The translations under genes were made by a program, and so were the position numbers. DNA of 64,000 nucleotides from Mangifera indica. Lineage: Eukaryota; Streptophyta; Magnoliopsida; Sapindales; Anacardiaceae. Positions 49,801-59,879 of this stretch are shown here, one piece after another. A model generated the notes under the pieces. The model made no database searches. It was given only the letters and a program-made list of their open reading frames with translations, and was not told the origin of the DNA. Position 1 is the stretch's first letter. Every line of letters begins with the position of its first letter. The stretch lies in contig NC_058150.1 of the NCBI RefSeq assembly GCF_011075055.1, forward strand, positions 1,922,001-1,986,000, given 5' to 3'.

Positions 49801-50741
49801 TTTTTTCCAACCGCGAAAAAGGGAAAAGGAAAATTTTGGATGACCAAGCTTTTGAAGAATCAAACTTTAACCTAAACCCATCTAATCCTACCACTAAAAA
49901 TCAGCTAGCCTTGATAGTTGAGACAAAACAACCAAAATTCAGTATAGTTGCACAACCACATATGGCCATTGGCAACCTTGCCAATATCATCGAACAAATA
50001 TACAAGTTTACCTCAAAAGACACTCTCATCGTTGAGGATCACCATCCTTATGAATTTCATGATAAAATTCGATTTTGTCAACACAAAATCCATAATAAAG
50101 TTCTCTTTTTCTCTTCGTTATTATCTCACATTCTTTGAATTATATTTAATCTTCAATATATGTAATAGGGTTAACTAAAATTACCATAATTATAGTTTAT
50201 TTGCATGAAGTTTAATTTTTTTTTGTAACACATCAAACAGATCAAATCTTCAATTTAGTTATCACAATAAAAGTTTGATTTTATAATATTATGTATTTAA
50301 ATAAATAATAAAAAATCTCATCAATAATTTTCAAATTTTCTTATAAAACGATATTAATATTTTTTAATAATGTGATCTAGAATGTATGAATTCATAAGTT
50401 AAAAAAAAAAAAATTGTCTAAGTTTGTCACTCCATTTATCAATAATGTTAAAACTAAGAACAAAAAGCGGATAATTAATTAGTTCTATATTTATTATTCG
50501 ACTAATTTTGAAAGATATTTAAGCTTAAACTTTAAAAATTAATAATATTGATAAAATATTAAAATTTTTAAAATAGAAGTTTATATTCATATCTTTATTA
50601 TATCAGTAAAACTTTAACTTTTTATGATTGTGAATTTAATTATTCTACACAGAGTTTATTTACCCATGAAAAATTCACTGGATTGAGGGAGGAAGAAAGT
50701 TATTTTGAGGGAAAATACGAGAAAAATCTTATTAAAAACCG
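46873..50741. other. Intergenic DNA between BOU and the fold-back element
   Basis: AT-rich with no supported gene. A GC-richer patch at 48804-48873 can form a stem (AGCTGCCG with CGGCAGCT, extended by outer GCTT/AAGC pairing) around a loop of about 36 nt. Frames at 49.67-50.18 kb are low-complexity shadows. Confidence 0.5.
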
Positions 50742-51636
50742 GGTAATTAATTAAAATAAGTAAAATTTTAAGCGTTTATACGTTTTTAGGCCACCCTAGA
50801 AAAGTTTTACCAAAATAAGCAAACCGTATTTTTTTTACCCTTATGTTGAAAAACCAAGTAAAAATATTTTTTTTCTGAGAATGTGCTTGGTTTATGGTGG
50901 TTACGATGGTGGCTAGAGATTTTACACTGAAACCCTAAATATGTTGAATTATGTATATGGATGTTTTTGAATGTTTCGAACGCTTAAAATGATGTAGTTT
51001 CAATGTTAATGGATGTCTGGAAGTGTAGCCGTTGAGAGACAAAAGCGCGTAAATTTACAGTGTCACGCAAACTGGGTAAATTTACAGTGCTGCGCAAACA
51101 CTGTTTACACCGCGCAAACCTATTCACATTGCGCAAACACTGATTACATCGCGCAAAAGTAGATATCATAGTCTGTGAACAGTATTTTTTGCGCAATTTT
51201 GCAAGCAGTTTACGCGATGTGAGTAGTTTTTGCGCGGTTTGCGTAGCACTGTTCACAGTTTGCGTGATACTGTTCACAGTTTGAGTGACACTATTTATTT
51301 TTTGCGTGATACTGTTCACTTTTTGCGCTTTTGTCTCTCAACGGCTACACTTCTAGGCATCCATTAACATCGAAACTACATCATTTTAAGCATTCGAAAT
51401 ATTCAAAAACATCCATATACATTCGACATATTTAGGATTTTACTGTAAAATCCCTAGCTACCATCGTAACCACCATAAACCGACGCATATTCTCAGAAAA
51501 AATATTTTTACTTGATTTTTCAACATAAGGGTAAAAAGGGTAAAAAAAATACGGTTTGCTTATTTTGGTAAAACTTTTCTAGGGTGGCCTAAAAACATAT
51601 AAACGCTTAAAATTTTGCTTATTTTAATTAATTACC
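50742..51636. mobile_element. 0.9-kb fold-back element with about 310-bp inverted arms
   Basis: It begins GGTAATTAATTAAAATAAG and ends with the exact inverse at 51636. The arms (about 50742-51049 and 51325-51636) remain alignable over their full length, including 'taggccaccctagaaaagtt' and 'gccgttgagagac'. The loop is filled with repeated GCGCAAAC/GTTTGCGC and TGTTCACAGT words, themselves arranged with opposite orientation in the two halves. The unit therefore forms one long hairpin. Target duplications are not evident and no protein is encoded. The superfamily cannot be named from sequence alone. Confidence 0.8.
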
Positions 51637-51931
51637 ACAGATTAATAATTTATTGGCCTATGAAATTATACAAAATTTAAATAATATTATAATAGAAAAT
51701 TTAAAAAAGAAAAAAATTGTAGTGTTTAAAGACAATTTGACCTGTCAAGCAAACAGTGCCAAAGCCACTGAGCTCTAACCCATCTGTCCCCTTCACCCAC
51801 TTGACACCTTCCTTACATCTCAATTTTATTATTTAAATATATAATCCCATTATTTATTTAATATTTAATTAAATAAAATAAATCCCATCCCTTTTGCCAT
51901 TTTCACCCCTCATAATTCTTCTATCCTCCAC

Positions 51932-51943
51932 AATAAAATATAA
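51932..51943 (+). promoter_or_regulatory. Probable TATA region of the ABA receptor gene
   Basis: AATAAAATATAA stands about 65-75 bp before the start codon at 52007 and just upstream of a CT-rich leader. Confidence 0.5.
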
Positions 51944-51957
51944 ACCCCCTTATCTCT

Positions 51958-52002
51958 CCCCTCTCTCTCTCTCTCTTTCTCCTCTCTCTCTCTCTCTCTC
52001 TC
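51958..52002. repeat. (CT)n microsatellite in the leader of the ABA receptor gene
   Basis: Interrupted CT/CTTT repeat ending five bases before the ATG. Such pyrimidine tracts are common in plant leaders, and its length could vary between individuals. Confidence 0.9.
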
Positions 52003-52006
52003 GTTA

Positions 52007-52648
52007 ATGGAGATCAAACCTGAGACTGAATCCTCTTCTTCAATGGAGGGCCCAGAAACTACAGCAACGTACACGCTTCATCACTTAACGGCTCCCTCCG
52101 GGTTAACTCAGGACGAGTTCGAGGGGTTGAAAGGACAGGTGGTCGAGTTCCACACGTACCAACTCAGCCAAAACCAATCCTCCTCTCTGCTAGCACAGCG
52201 CATAAACGCCCCGGACGACGTCGTTTGGTCGCTCGTGAGGCGATTCGACAAGCCCCAGACGTACAAACACTTCATCAAAAGCTGTTTCGTGGCGGACAAT
52301 TTCCAAATGACAGTAGGGTCCACCAGGGACGTCAACGTCATATCGGGGCTACCGGCGGAGACCAGCACGGAGAGGCTTGACATTCTGGACGACGAGAGGC
52401 GGGTAACGGGGTTTAGTATTATCGGAGGTGAACATAGGTTGAGGAATTACAGGTCGGTCACAACGGTGCATGGTTTCCACCGTGACGGCAGGATCTGGGC
52501 AGTTGTTTTAGAATCATACGTCGTTGATGTGCCCGACGGGAACACCGTGGAGGACACGCGTCTCTTCGCAGATACGGTGGTGAAGTTAAACTTGCAGAAG
52601 CTGGCTTCAGTCGCTGAAGGGCTGACACGGGAGGGTCAGGTGATATGA
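52007..52648 (+). CDS. PYL1: Abscisic acid receptor, PYR1/PYL1 type
   Basis: Single-exon START-fold protein of 213 residues (PYR1 is 191, PYL1 221, from memory). It binds ABA and then inhibits clade A PP2C phosphatases in cytosol and nucleus. Diagnostic features: K91, the lysine that contacts the ABA carboxylate, in YKHFIKSC; gate loop SGLPA at 113-117; latch GGEHRL at 140-145; and the C-terminal helix FADTVVKLNLQKLASVAE. The chain is closest to the dimeric PYR1/PYL1 subgroup. Oddities against remembered PYR1/PYL1 sequences: HGF replaces HRF at 155-157, and MTVGSTRD replaces MRVGCTRD at 101-108. These lie outside the gate and latch. Genomic order next to BOU and a VQ gene matches Arabidopsis PYL1 (At5g46790). 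PYR1 remains possible. Confidence 0.93.
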   Translation: MEIKPETESSSSMEGPETTATYTLHHLTAPSGLTQDEFEGLKGQVVEFHTYQLSQNQSSSLLAQRINAPDDVVWSLVRRFDKPQTYKHFIKSCFVADNFQMTVGSTRDVNVISGLPAETSTERLDILDDERRVTGFSIIGGEHRLRNYRSVTTVHGFHRDGRIWAVVLESYVVDVPDGNTVEDTRLFADTVVKLNLQKLASVAEGLTREGQVI

Positions 52649-53660
52649 AACAAAAGCAAAAGAAAAAGAAAGAAAAAAACAACAAAAAATAAGCTGTTTT
52701 TTTTTCCTTCTAATTTTATTTTCGGTTCTGTGAGTATTTTTTTCTTTTTTTTTTAATTTTTTTATTGCTGTTGTGAATCACCGGAAATATCTTTCTTGTC
52801 AATAGTTTTGACTGATCTGCCAAGAATCCGATTGCACTAAATGGGGCTTTCATTTCCTAGGTTTTTTTGTTTGGTAAGGTGAAACCTTATCTGAGTCGAA
52901 TTTTCTTCGGGCAAACTCAATTATATCAAACTATAATCTTGAAATATCATACTTGAAACTTTGTTCATTACCACTCAAGTGTCCCTTCAAACACACCTTC
53001 GAACAGATTTCTTCTTTCTCTGTTTGAAATGGAAAAAATTGAAGGCATTGGTCCCCTGAGAGTGTGAGGTGGGGCTGGGAGAGGAATTTATAGGAGAGAC
53101 GAATCTACAGAAAGAGCAAAAAAAGAAGATGACAACGGTGAGGTTGAAAAAGCAAAGACTGGAATTTCTAGGGAAGCTAAAAAATACAACAAATAAACAG
53201 CTCCCTGACCCCATTTCTGGTAACTTCTGGCCACCAAATTCACCAATTCAGTTTAAGGTTAAGAAATATCGTTATATGCAGTTAATATTTTCCCAAAGTG
53301 TCTTTCACATTACCACAAACTGATAAACCTTCTGAAGATCTCCATCATCAACTGTAGACATCACTAATCATACAGAGAGTCAGATCACAATCATGCATGA
53401 TTCAGGCCGAAACCCATGATTTTAATTGGTGAGTTGTGTGGGCCTGTGATGTATCTAGTTAGCTAGCACCAGAGCTCATGCGGGAGCTCTCTCTAAATGC
53501 AGTGTTGCAGAGCTGGATTAGGGTTTTGAAGAGTATAAGATGGATGACGATACAGTGTCTGTCAACGTCTCCACGTTAGGTTTTTATGGTTTCGATATGA
53601 GAAATGAGATTAGAACGTATCGGTAAGGATTTGTTAGGTACAATACAACAGATTTCTGAA
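52649..53660. other. 3' flank of the ABA receptor gene
   Basis: 3' UTR followed by sequence with no supported gene. Confidence 0.45.
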
Positions 53661-53990
53661 AAATGCTATGTGCATGCATTCTTAAGTTTTGAGCATATAA
53701 TTGAATATATAAATACTATATTATTTTGTAATTAAATGTTATTTAATCTTTAATTTAAAATCATCTAATCATATGATCATATATCATCTTTATATCTAAG
53801 TATGTATTCAAAATTGTATATACACAGTTTTACTGATAGATTTATATTATTGCATCTATAAACAATAAAATTTTAGGGACTCACTTTAAATATTCACTTA
53901 TATGTGTCATCAAGTGATTGAACATACTCAATCAGATGATGATATATATAAGTGTATATTCAAAATAGGTATACCTAGTATTACTTGTTC
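53661..53990. repeat. Two adjacent copies of the dispersed AT-rich MITE-like family
   Basis: The first (about 53661-53843) runs from 'aaatgctatgtgcatgcat' to 'attgtatatacacagtttt', with 'taatttaaaatcatctaatc' inside. The second (about 53880-53990) contains 'tcatcaagtgattgaaca', 'aatcagatgatgatatatat' and 'tattcaaaataggtata'. Both share the core seen at 2.3, 4.3 and 9.7 kb. Confidence 0.6.
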
Positions 53991-55492
53991 ATGAATACCT
54001 GTAAAATAATACTCATATCCGTCACTCACATGATATGATCTTAATTCATATAAATAAGTTAATAAAATTTATATACAAATAATTTTATTTATAATTGTAT
54101 GGATGAGATTTAACCAAATCTTTCTCCATAATATTTTAGAACCGAAGATGGAGAATGCCAAAGCTGATGTTAGCTCTTGATATAATTCATATTTGTATAT
54201 TCACAAAATGGTGGCATAGTTTGACTATGTATAGTTGTATTATTCTTGACAATTCAGCTTCGTAGAATATTCCATGTTACAATAATTTTTGCTCGAATTT
54301 TTTAAAAATTAATTTTTCAAATCATATGTATTTAGTTTGATTTTCTCGAAAGCAACAATTTGAGAGATCATAAAATAAAAATACATGACTCTAACGTTAA
54401 TAAAATATTAAAATTTTTAAAATAAAAATTTTAATTTAAGTTTTAACTTATCTAATATAATAATTATAGGTCTAATCTCAAATGTATCTGTTTAATTTTG
54501 ATTTATCTAATATTCTAAGTTTATTTATTCAATTTTAATTTATTTTATATAATAATTATAAACCTAATCAATTATCTCTTTAATATATTCTTTTAAGAAA
54601 TACAGACGGTCCGGTTAACAAAAAATATATATATAAAGAAATGGAAATTGAAAGGTGTAAACATAGTTGGAACATCTTTATCCAGAATTGGATTGGATAA
54701 ACAAGTGGGGACGAATGGTTGAATTTTGCTGGAAAAGATTATGAAAACTTCTCAATTAAAATTATTATGTAGAAAAAAGCACGAACGTGAATGGGCAAAT
54801 ATAAAAACATTACAAAAAAATTATATAATAAAGTTTGAATAATGGTCACAAATTCAGATTGTGAAGACCACGTCACGTGCAGAGCACTTATCTTCTTCAC
54901 AATAATATAAAGTTAATGGAAAGCGACTGGCCTCTTTAAGAAGAGGAAAGGCCAATTCACTCACTCTGCAACTTGCCAACTTGACCTATTAATTATAAGA
55001 CAAGCTAAACTTTGTATTAATTAAGGTGATTGATTTGTATTTCTCACTTTTTAACAACTTGTCAACTTTCTAGATTCTTTAGGGCCTTAATTTCTGCCGT
55101 TGTTTCTAACTTTAATTTTTTTTTTTCTTTTTATGTGAGAACTGATTATTGTTGATTACTGTTGTTTAATAGTTGGTTATTTTCAACTTAAATAAAAACC
55201 GGATCCCGGCTTACGTATGTTTCTCTCTCTTTTTTAAAATCTTAAATTTATATAAATAAATTCTGAAATATAATGATTAAACTTATTATTATTATATCGA
55301 TTAATTCAAGATTTAGTTTGACATGACATTGCCACGGTTTCAAACCTAATCCTATCATCTCTTTTTTTTTTGTGGCCATAGTGCATATTAAAAATCATCT
55401 GGTATCAAATTTGAATGGTTGCAATCATCTTAAAGCCATAAATACGGGATTAGGAATTAAAAATGCCAATTCATCTCTTCAATTAGGTCTTA
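53991..55492. other. Intergenic AT-rich DNA
   Basis: I see no gene, RNA or structured repeat that can be supported. Confidence 0.5.
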
Positions 55493-55522
55493 GCTTGGCT
55501 TGGCTTGGCTTGGCTTGGCTTG
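55493..55522. repeat. (GCTTG)6 microsatellite
   Basis: Six perfect tandem units of the pentamer GCTTG. Confidence 0.97.
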
Positions 55523-55756
55523 TCCCACCCAGAATAAAATGGTAATTCCTCGACTGAAACAGGAATTAGGTTGGAGAGGAAATGAGGACTAGTGAAATCC
55601 CCACAATTGGGGATAAGATGGCGACGGGAATAGATTTATCCTCAGCCCATACCCACCTCAGCTTACCCCTTCGCCTAAATCATTTTGAAATGTTTGGCCT
55701 TTAGACTTTCAAATTATAATTAAAATGTCATGTTTTTTCTTTGTTTTTCATTTCTA

Positions 55757-55760
<4 letters not shown>

Positions 55761-55832
<72 letters not shown>
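55761..55832. repeat. Compound (CT)n(AT)n microsatellite
   Basis: About 20 CT units run directly into about 15 AT units. Confidence 0.97.
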
Positions 55833-55835
<3 letters not shown>

Positions 55836-56697
55836 CAGTGTTGATATTTCATTCAGAGTCTTATCAAACCCCCAGTACAGATCCATTTATTTGCTTCTTT
55901 TGATATTCTGAGGCTTTGGTTCAATACACCCAAGCCAGGGTATTAATTTTTTTTTCCTTTAATCCTCTCATCTATTTGCGTATTTTGATTAGTTTTGGTT
56001 TCAAATATGGAAGATTTTCAAACTAATTGAGACAACGCATTTATAATCTAGCCCATGCAACAGTTGAAATTATTTCCAACAATTATATCAATAAAGGGTA
56101 ATACAAGAACTTTGGCAAATTCAGGCTTTAGTTTGATGATTTTTATACTATAAAACTCGATCATTAAGGGTGTTTGTCTTATCTTACCAAATTTACAAGC
56201 ATAAAAATATTCAATTTAAAATTAATAAAATAATATTATTTCGATCAATACGTATCAAAATAATATCGTTCTAATCGATTTTAATTCAACTACAATACCG
56301 AATCAAACTTGGCTCGATATTATAATCAAACTCGAATTCTACTCTTTTTGAATTGAATTGAGTTTGAACTAATTTAAGATAAATTGAACTCTTTCAAATT
56401 GAATCAAATACAAATTCTGACTCAACCAAAATCCATATCTAATGCTTAATTTCAAGTCTTTATATACAATTTAAAGTCCAAGGTTAATTTTTTCCAATTA
56501 TTATTTTTTTTATTATTACTAAAATATCCTTGTCAATAAGAAGGAATAGAGGTTATGTTTGTGCATAAGTCAAAGAAAAGACTTCCAATCTGATATTGTT
56601 TAGTGCAATGCAGCCTGTGAATTGAATGGACTGAGAGAGTTAAGGGCCACAATTGAGCTTAAAATTAGCCGTGCACTCTGGACAACCATTTCTGTTC

Positions 56698-56945
56698 CTT
56701 TTGACTTGACTTCACTCATAATTTATTACTATTCCAAGGATACAATGTCAGCTTGTCAAAACAATTCTGACTGAATTGTATAAAAATACCACAGGCAATA
56801 TCGCAGGCCTGCAATTCACTAAAGCCATTCAACTCATTTTTTGGATTTTGACTTGCTTCTACTCAAAATTTATTACTTTTCCTAGGGCAATAACCTTTTT
56901 TCAAAACAATTCTGATTGAAGTCCGCAAAATCTAAACCTTACAGC
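56698..56945. repeat. Degenerate direct tandem duplication, about 145-bp period
   Basis: The stretch around 56698-56785 ('ttttgacttgacttc' to 'caaaacaattctgactga') recurs around 56845-56925 ('ttttgacttgcttct' to 'caaaacaattctgattga') in the same orientation. The two are clearly related but diverged. Confidence 0.7.
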
Positions 56946-57921
56946 TGATTTTCTCAAATAATCCTCAGATATCTCTAGTTCAAGAAAATCAAGCAAGAAA
57001 AAAGGCACCCAGACTTAGGTTGTGGCCACAGAAAGCAAGCTTTTATCTGGGATTTTACTTCACTACATTAATTAGTTGGCCACCAAATACTCCCATAGCT
57101 ATTACTACCCTTTTGACCACACAATGCAAGTCAGTTTATAACTGCATTTTAACAAGACTTCCTTGTATTCAACCAACAAAGGTTTACATCTAAAAGTTAT
57201 GTGGTTCTTCTGGTCAAGTACCAACTACAACCAAAACCCTGATTTAGGCTTAATTTGATGTTATTGTAGCATAAGAAATAATCAATAATATGAAAGAATT
57301 TAAAAACCACAAGTAATTAATTATCCATACTAATAAGTAGAGAACTGGAATTTGAAAAAATAACTAAAAAGAATTACAAAACCAAAGCAGCCAATTAGCT
57401 CATACAACAATTCAACTGAGCCTAAAAATCTGAAATTATTCAACAATTCATCGAGCAGAAAATGGTACAACAGAAAAAAGATCAGGGCTTTGAATATTAA
57501 AAGTACAGAAGGATTCTTCCACTAGGTTGCCTATATATAAAATTTAATGTCCGTATTCCTAACTCCTGTCAAGTTAAAGCTGTCTTTCATGCTACAACTC
57601 TTGTCTAGGTAACCAGTTGAGTTGTACGATCTTTACTATTCCACCTAATGTAGACTTTCCCAAGAAAACAAAAACATCGTAGCTGCAGCAAAATCTAATC
57701 TCAAACAAGCTGCAGGATTGCTATAAGTGAAAAAAAGGACAAAAAAACTTACAAGAATAAACATAGAAAAGAAGACTACAAACTTTTGATAGGTCCTCTT
57801 CCACCATGGTACATTACATTTTCACAATGAATTTCCCATAATAATAGAATAAGTCGGCATAAAGAAGGTGTCAGCTCCACATAAGGTAGGAACTCATGAA
57901 TACAACAATGTTATGCGTCCG

Positions 57922-58911
57922 TTAATGATCCCTCCATCTTGGACTTGAGATAGGGAAAAATCCAGAAGGTGATAACGGAAAAAAAGGCCCAGGTGAAAGT
58001 GGGGGTTGAGGCCCTGGACCTAAAATCCCAGACTGAGCCATGGGAGAAAATGCAAAGTTGGGTGTCATTGGTGGAGGAAACTGAGAACCTGGAGAGAGCA
58101 GTGGATAAGGTGAGAAAAAGTTCATGTAACCAGTAGGAGATGGCAAAAGGAACTGAGAGGTTGGTGATGGTAAAAGTGGAGGTCCATTCATTCGTGGAGA
58201 AGGGAAATTAGGCATCAATGGGACTGGACCTGGACCGTTTACTCTCGGTGAAGGAAGACCAGGCATAGGTGGGTTTGGTAGCAAACCAGATGATGGTGGC
58301 TGAGGGTGAACTTGACCCTGAACTTGAGGCGGTGGATGTAACTGTGCATCTGAGGGAGGTGGAACTTGGTTTCCCCTAGGACCCGGGTCTCCAATAACAT
58401 TCTGAAGGTCACGCATATAAGCTGAAATAGGAGACTCAGCTGTATTAGGCCAACCAGAGTTGTCCCAAGGTGCCATTGGTTGTAGTTGTCCATATTGTGG
58501 CACTGGTTGTCCATAAGGAGCAGGAGGCCTCGCTAAGTTATTATTGTAAGGAACAGGGGGTGGATGTCGAGCAGGCATTGGAGCAGGAGCAGGGGCCATA
58601 GGGGGTATATGGGGTCGGTTAAATGGTGTTAATGGAGGTGGCCGTATCTTCTGCAACCGCATACTTTGGGGTTTTGGTGGATTTTGGGGAGGTCTAGGCA
58701 GAGGTTCTTGTGAAGGTGAACCAGTAAGCTGCTGCACAATGTTCCTAAAATCATTCTTGCTTATGTTGTAAACCTGAGGCTGCGGTTGTTGCCTATTAGC
58801 ATTGTTATTAGCAGCAAAATTAGGCTGGTGCAAAGGACTCTTCCGTATATTCTTACCCATCTTATTCACTCCCAGATGATCATTATTATGCCTATTTTTC
58901 GAGTTATCCAT
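57922..58911 (-). CDS. IKU1: VQ-motif protein of the HAIKU1 (IKU1) type
   Basis: 329 residues from the ATG at 58911. The reading frame extends 17 codons further upstream, but MDNSKN matches the family start and the extra part lies in the leader. The VQ motif FRNIVQQLTG is at 55-64, preceded by MGKNIRKSPLHQPNF and followed by SPSQEPLPRPPQNPP and RLQKIRPPPLTPFNRP, which I recognise from IKU1 and its close relative At5g46780. The rest is proline-rich (repeats of LPSPR, LLPSPT, LSPG) and ends ISSPRWRDH. VQ proteins bind WRKY factors; IKU1 works with MINI3 in endosperm growth in Arabidopsis. It is convergent with the ABA receptor gene, 5.3 kb away. The VQ-PYL1-BOU order is that of Arabidopsis chromosome 5. 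Which paralogue it is remains open. Confidence 0.9.
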   Translation of the reverse strand: MDNSKNRHNNDHLGVNKMGKNIRKSPLHQPNFAANNNANRQQPQPQVYNISKNDFRNIVQQLTGSPSQEPLPRPPQNPPKPQSMRLQKIRPPPLTPFNRPHIPPMAPAPAPMPARHPPPVPYNNNLARPPAPYGQPVPQYGQLQPMAPWDNSGWPNTAESPISAYMRDLQNVIGDPGPRGNQVPPPSDAQLHPPPQVQGQVHPQPPSSGLLPNPPMPGLPSPRVNGPGPVPLMPNFPSPRMNGPPLLPSPTSQFLLPSPTGYMNFFSPYPLLSPGSQFPPPMTPNFAFSPMAQSGILGPGPQPPLSPGPFFPLSPSGFFPISSPRWRDH

Positions 58912-58965
58912 TTTGAGAAACTCAATTCTAACCGTACTCCAAAATCTAAACAAGTTTATCAAATG

Positions 58966-59390
58966 CTGACAAAATCAAACTATTGAAAAGCTTCAAATAG
59001 AACACCACAACACAAAATTCAAGCTGAAACAGTACTGATCTCCCCCCAACAACAACTCAAAATACTAGCTTCAGCAAACCAAGAATTGATTTGCTTCACA
59101 TACCCTCTATCATTCAAAACCTTTCACAGGAAGCCCCACAACGTCGAAATTCAATCTCAAATAGCATCAGTAATCTTTCAAGAGAACTTAACACTTACTT
59201 CAATAGCCCAATATTGAATTCCCTACTGCAAAGCTTGAATATAAAGGTACCCAAAACCTCCAAATTCAAGCTTAAAACAATCCGCAGGCCTAACTTTAAG
59301 AACAATTCAAGCTCGAAGCAGATCAAAATTTTCACCAAAAGCAACAGAAAACAAACCCAAGACACGATATATAAGCAGCAAAAAACATAC
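58966..59390 (-). other. Predicted leader intron of the VQ gene
   Basis: On the minus strand a donor AAAAAGG|GTATGTT at 59391/59390 and an acceptor TTTTGTCAG|CATTT at 58966/58965 fit a leader intron. The upstream leader exon would lie between 59391 and roughly 59850. Plus-strand frames here (59091-59537) are shadows. Confidence 0.6.
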
Positions 59391-59879
59391 CCTTTTTCCA
59401 AGCTTTATCAAACCCACAAGCACCAAACTGAATCAGCCTCAAATCTCAAGCTCGGAATCTCGCAGCGAACCCCAAGAAAACCCAAATCAAACCTAAAGCT
59501 GAAATATTCCCGGAAGAAAATTCAACAAAACCCGTGAGTAAAACCAACTTTATTCTTCGGTTTCACTTTCACGCACAAATACAGGAAAAAGCAAAAGAGA
59601 AAATACTAATAGAGAAAGCAAAACAAAAAAGAAAACGCCACTACAGAAACGACCCAACAGATCTTCTTCACAGTCTAATAGGTTGAAGTAAAGAGGAAAG
59701 TTAAGCTGAAATGAAACGAAAAGAGGAAACCCTAATTGAGAGACCGTCAAACCGAAAATGTAAATCGAAGAAATTAGAAAATAATAACATGGGAAAGTGG
59801 GTGAGGTGAGCTGAGGTCTTCTGTGTAGGACCCAACCGAACGAGAAGAGACGAGGCTTGAGGATTTCCAGTGCTTATAA

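Noticed and set aside
49674..50138. 154-codon frame that could be a fragment of an unknown gene
   Set aside because: No recognisable domain and it begins at a non-ATG-like context; I could not distinguish it from chance.
50984..51319. Thr/Gln/Val-rich repeat protein on the minus strand
   Set aside because: Translation of the repeated loop of the fold-back element.
59091..59537. 148-codon plus-strand frame
   Set aside because: Overlaps the predicted leader exon and intron of the VQ gene on the opposite strand; composition is that of a non-coding leader.
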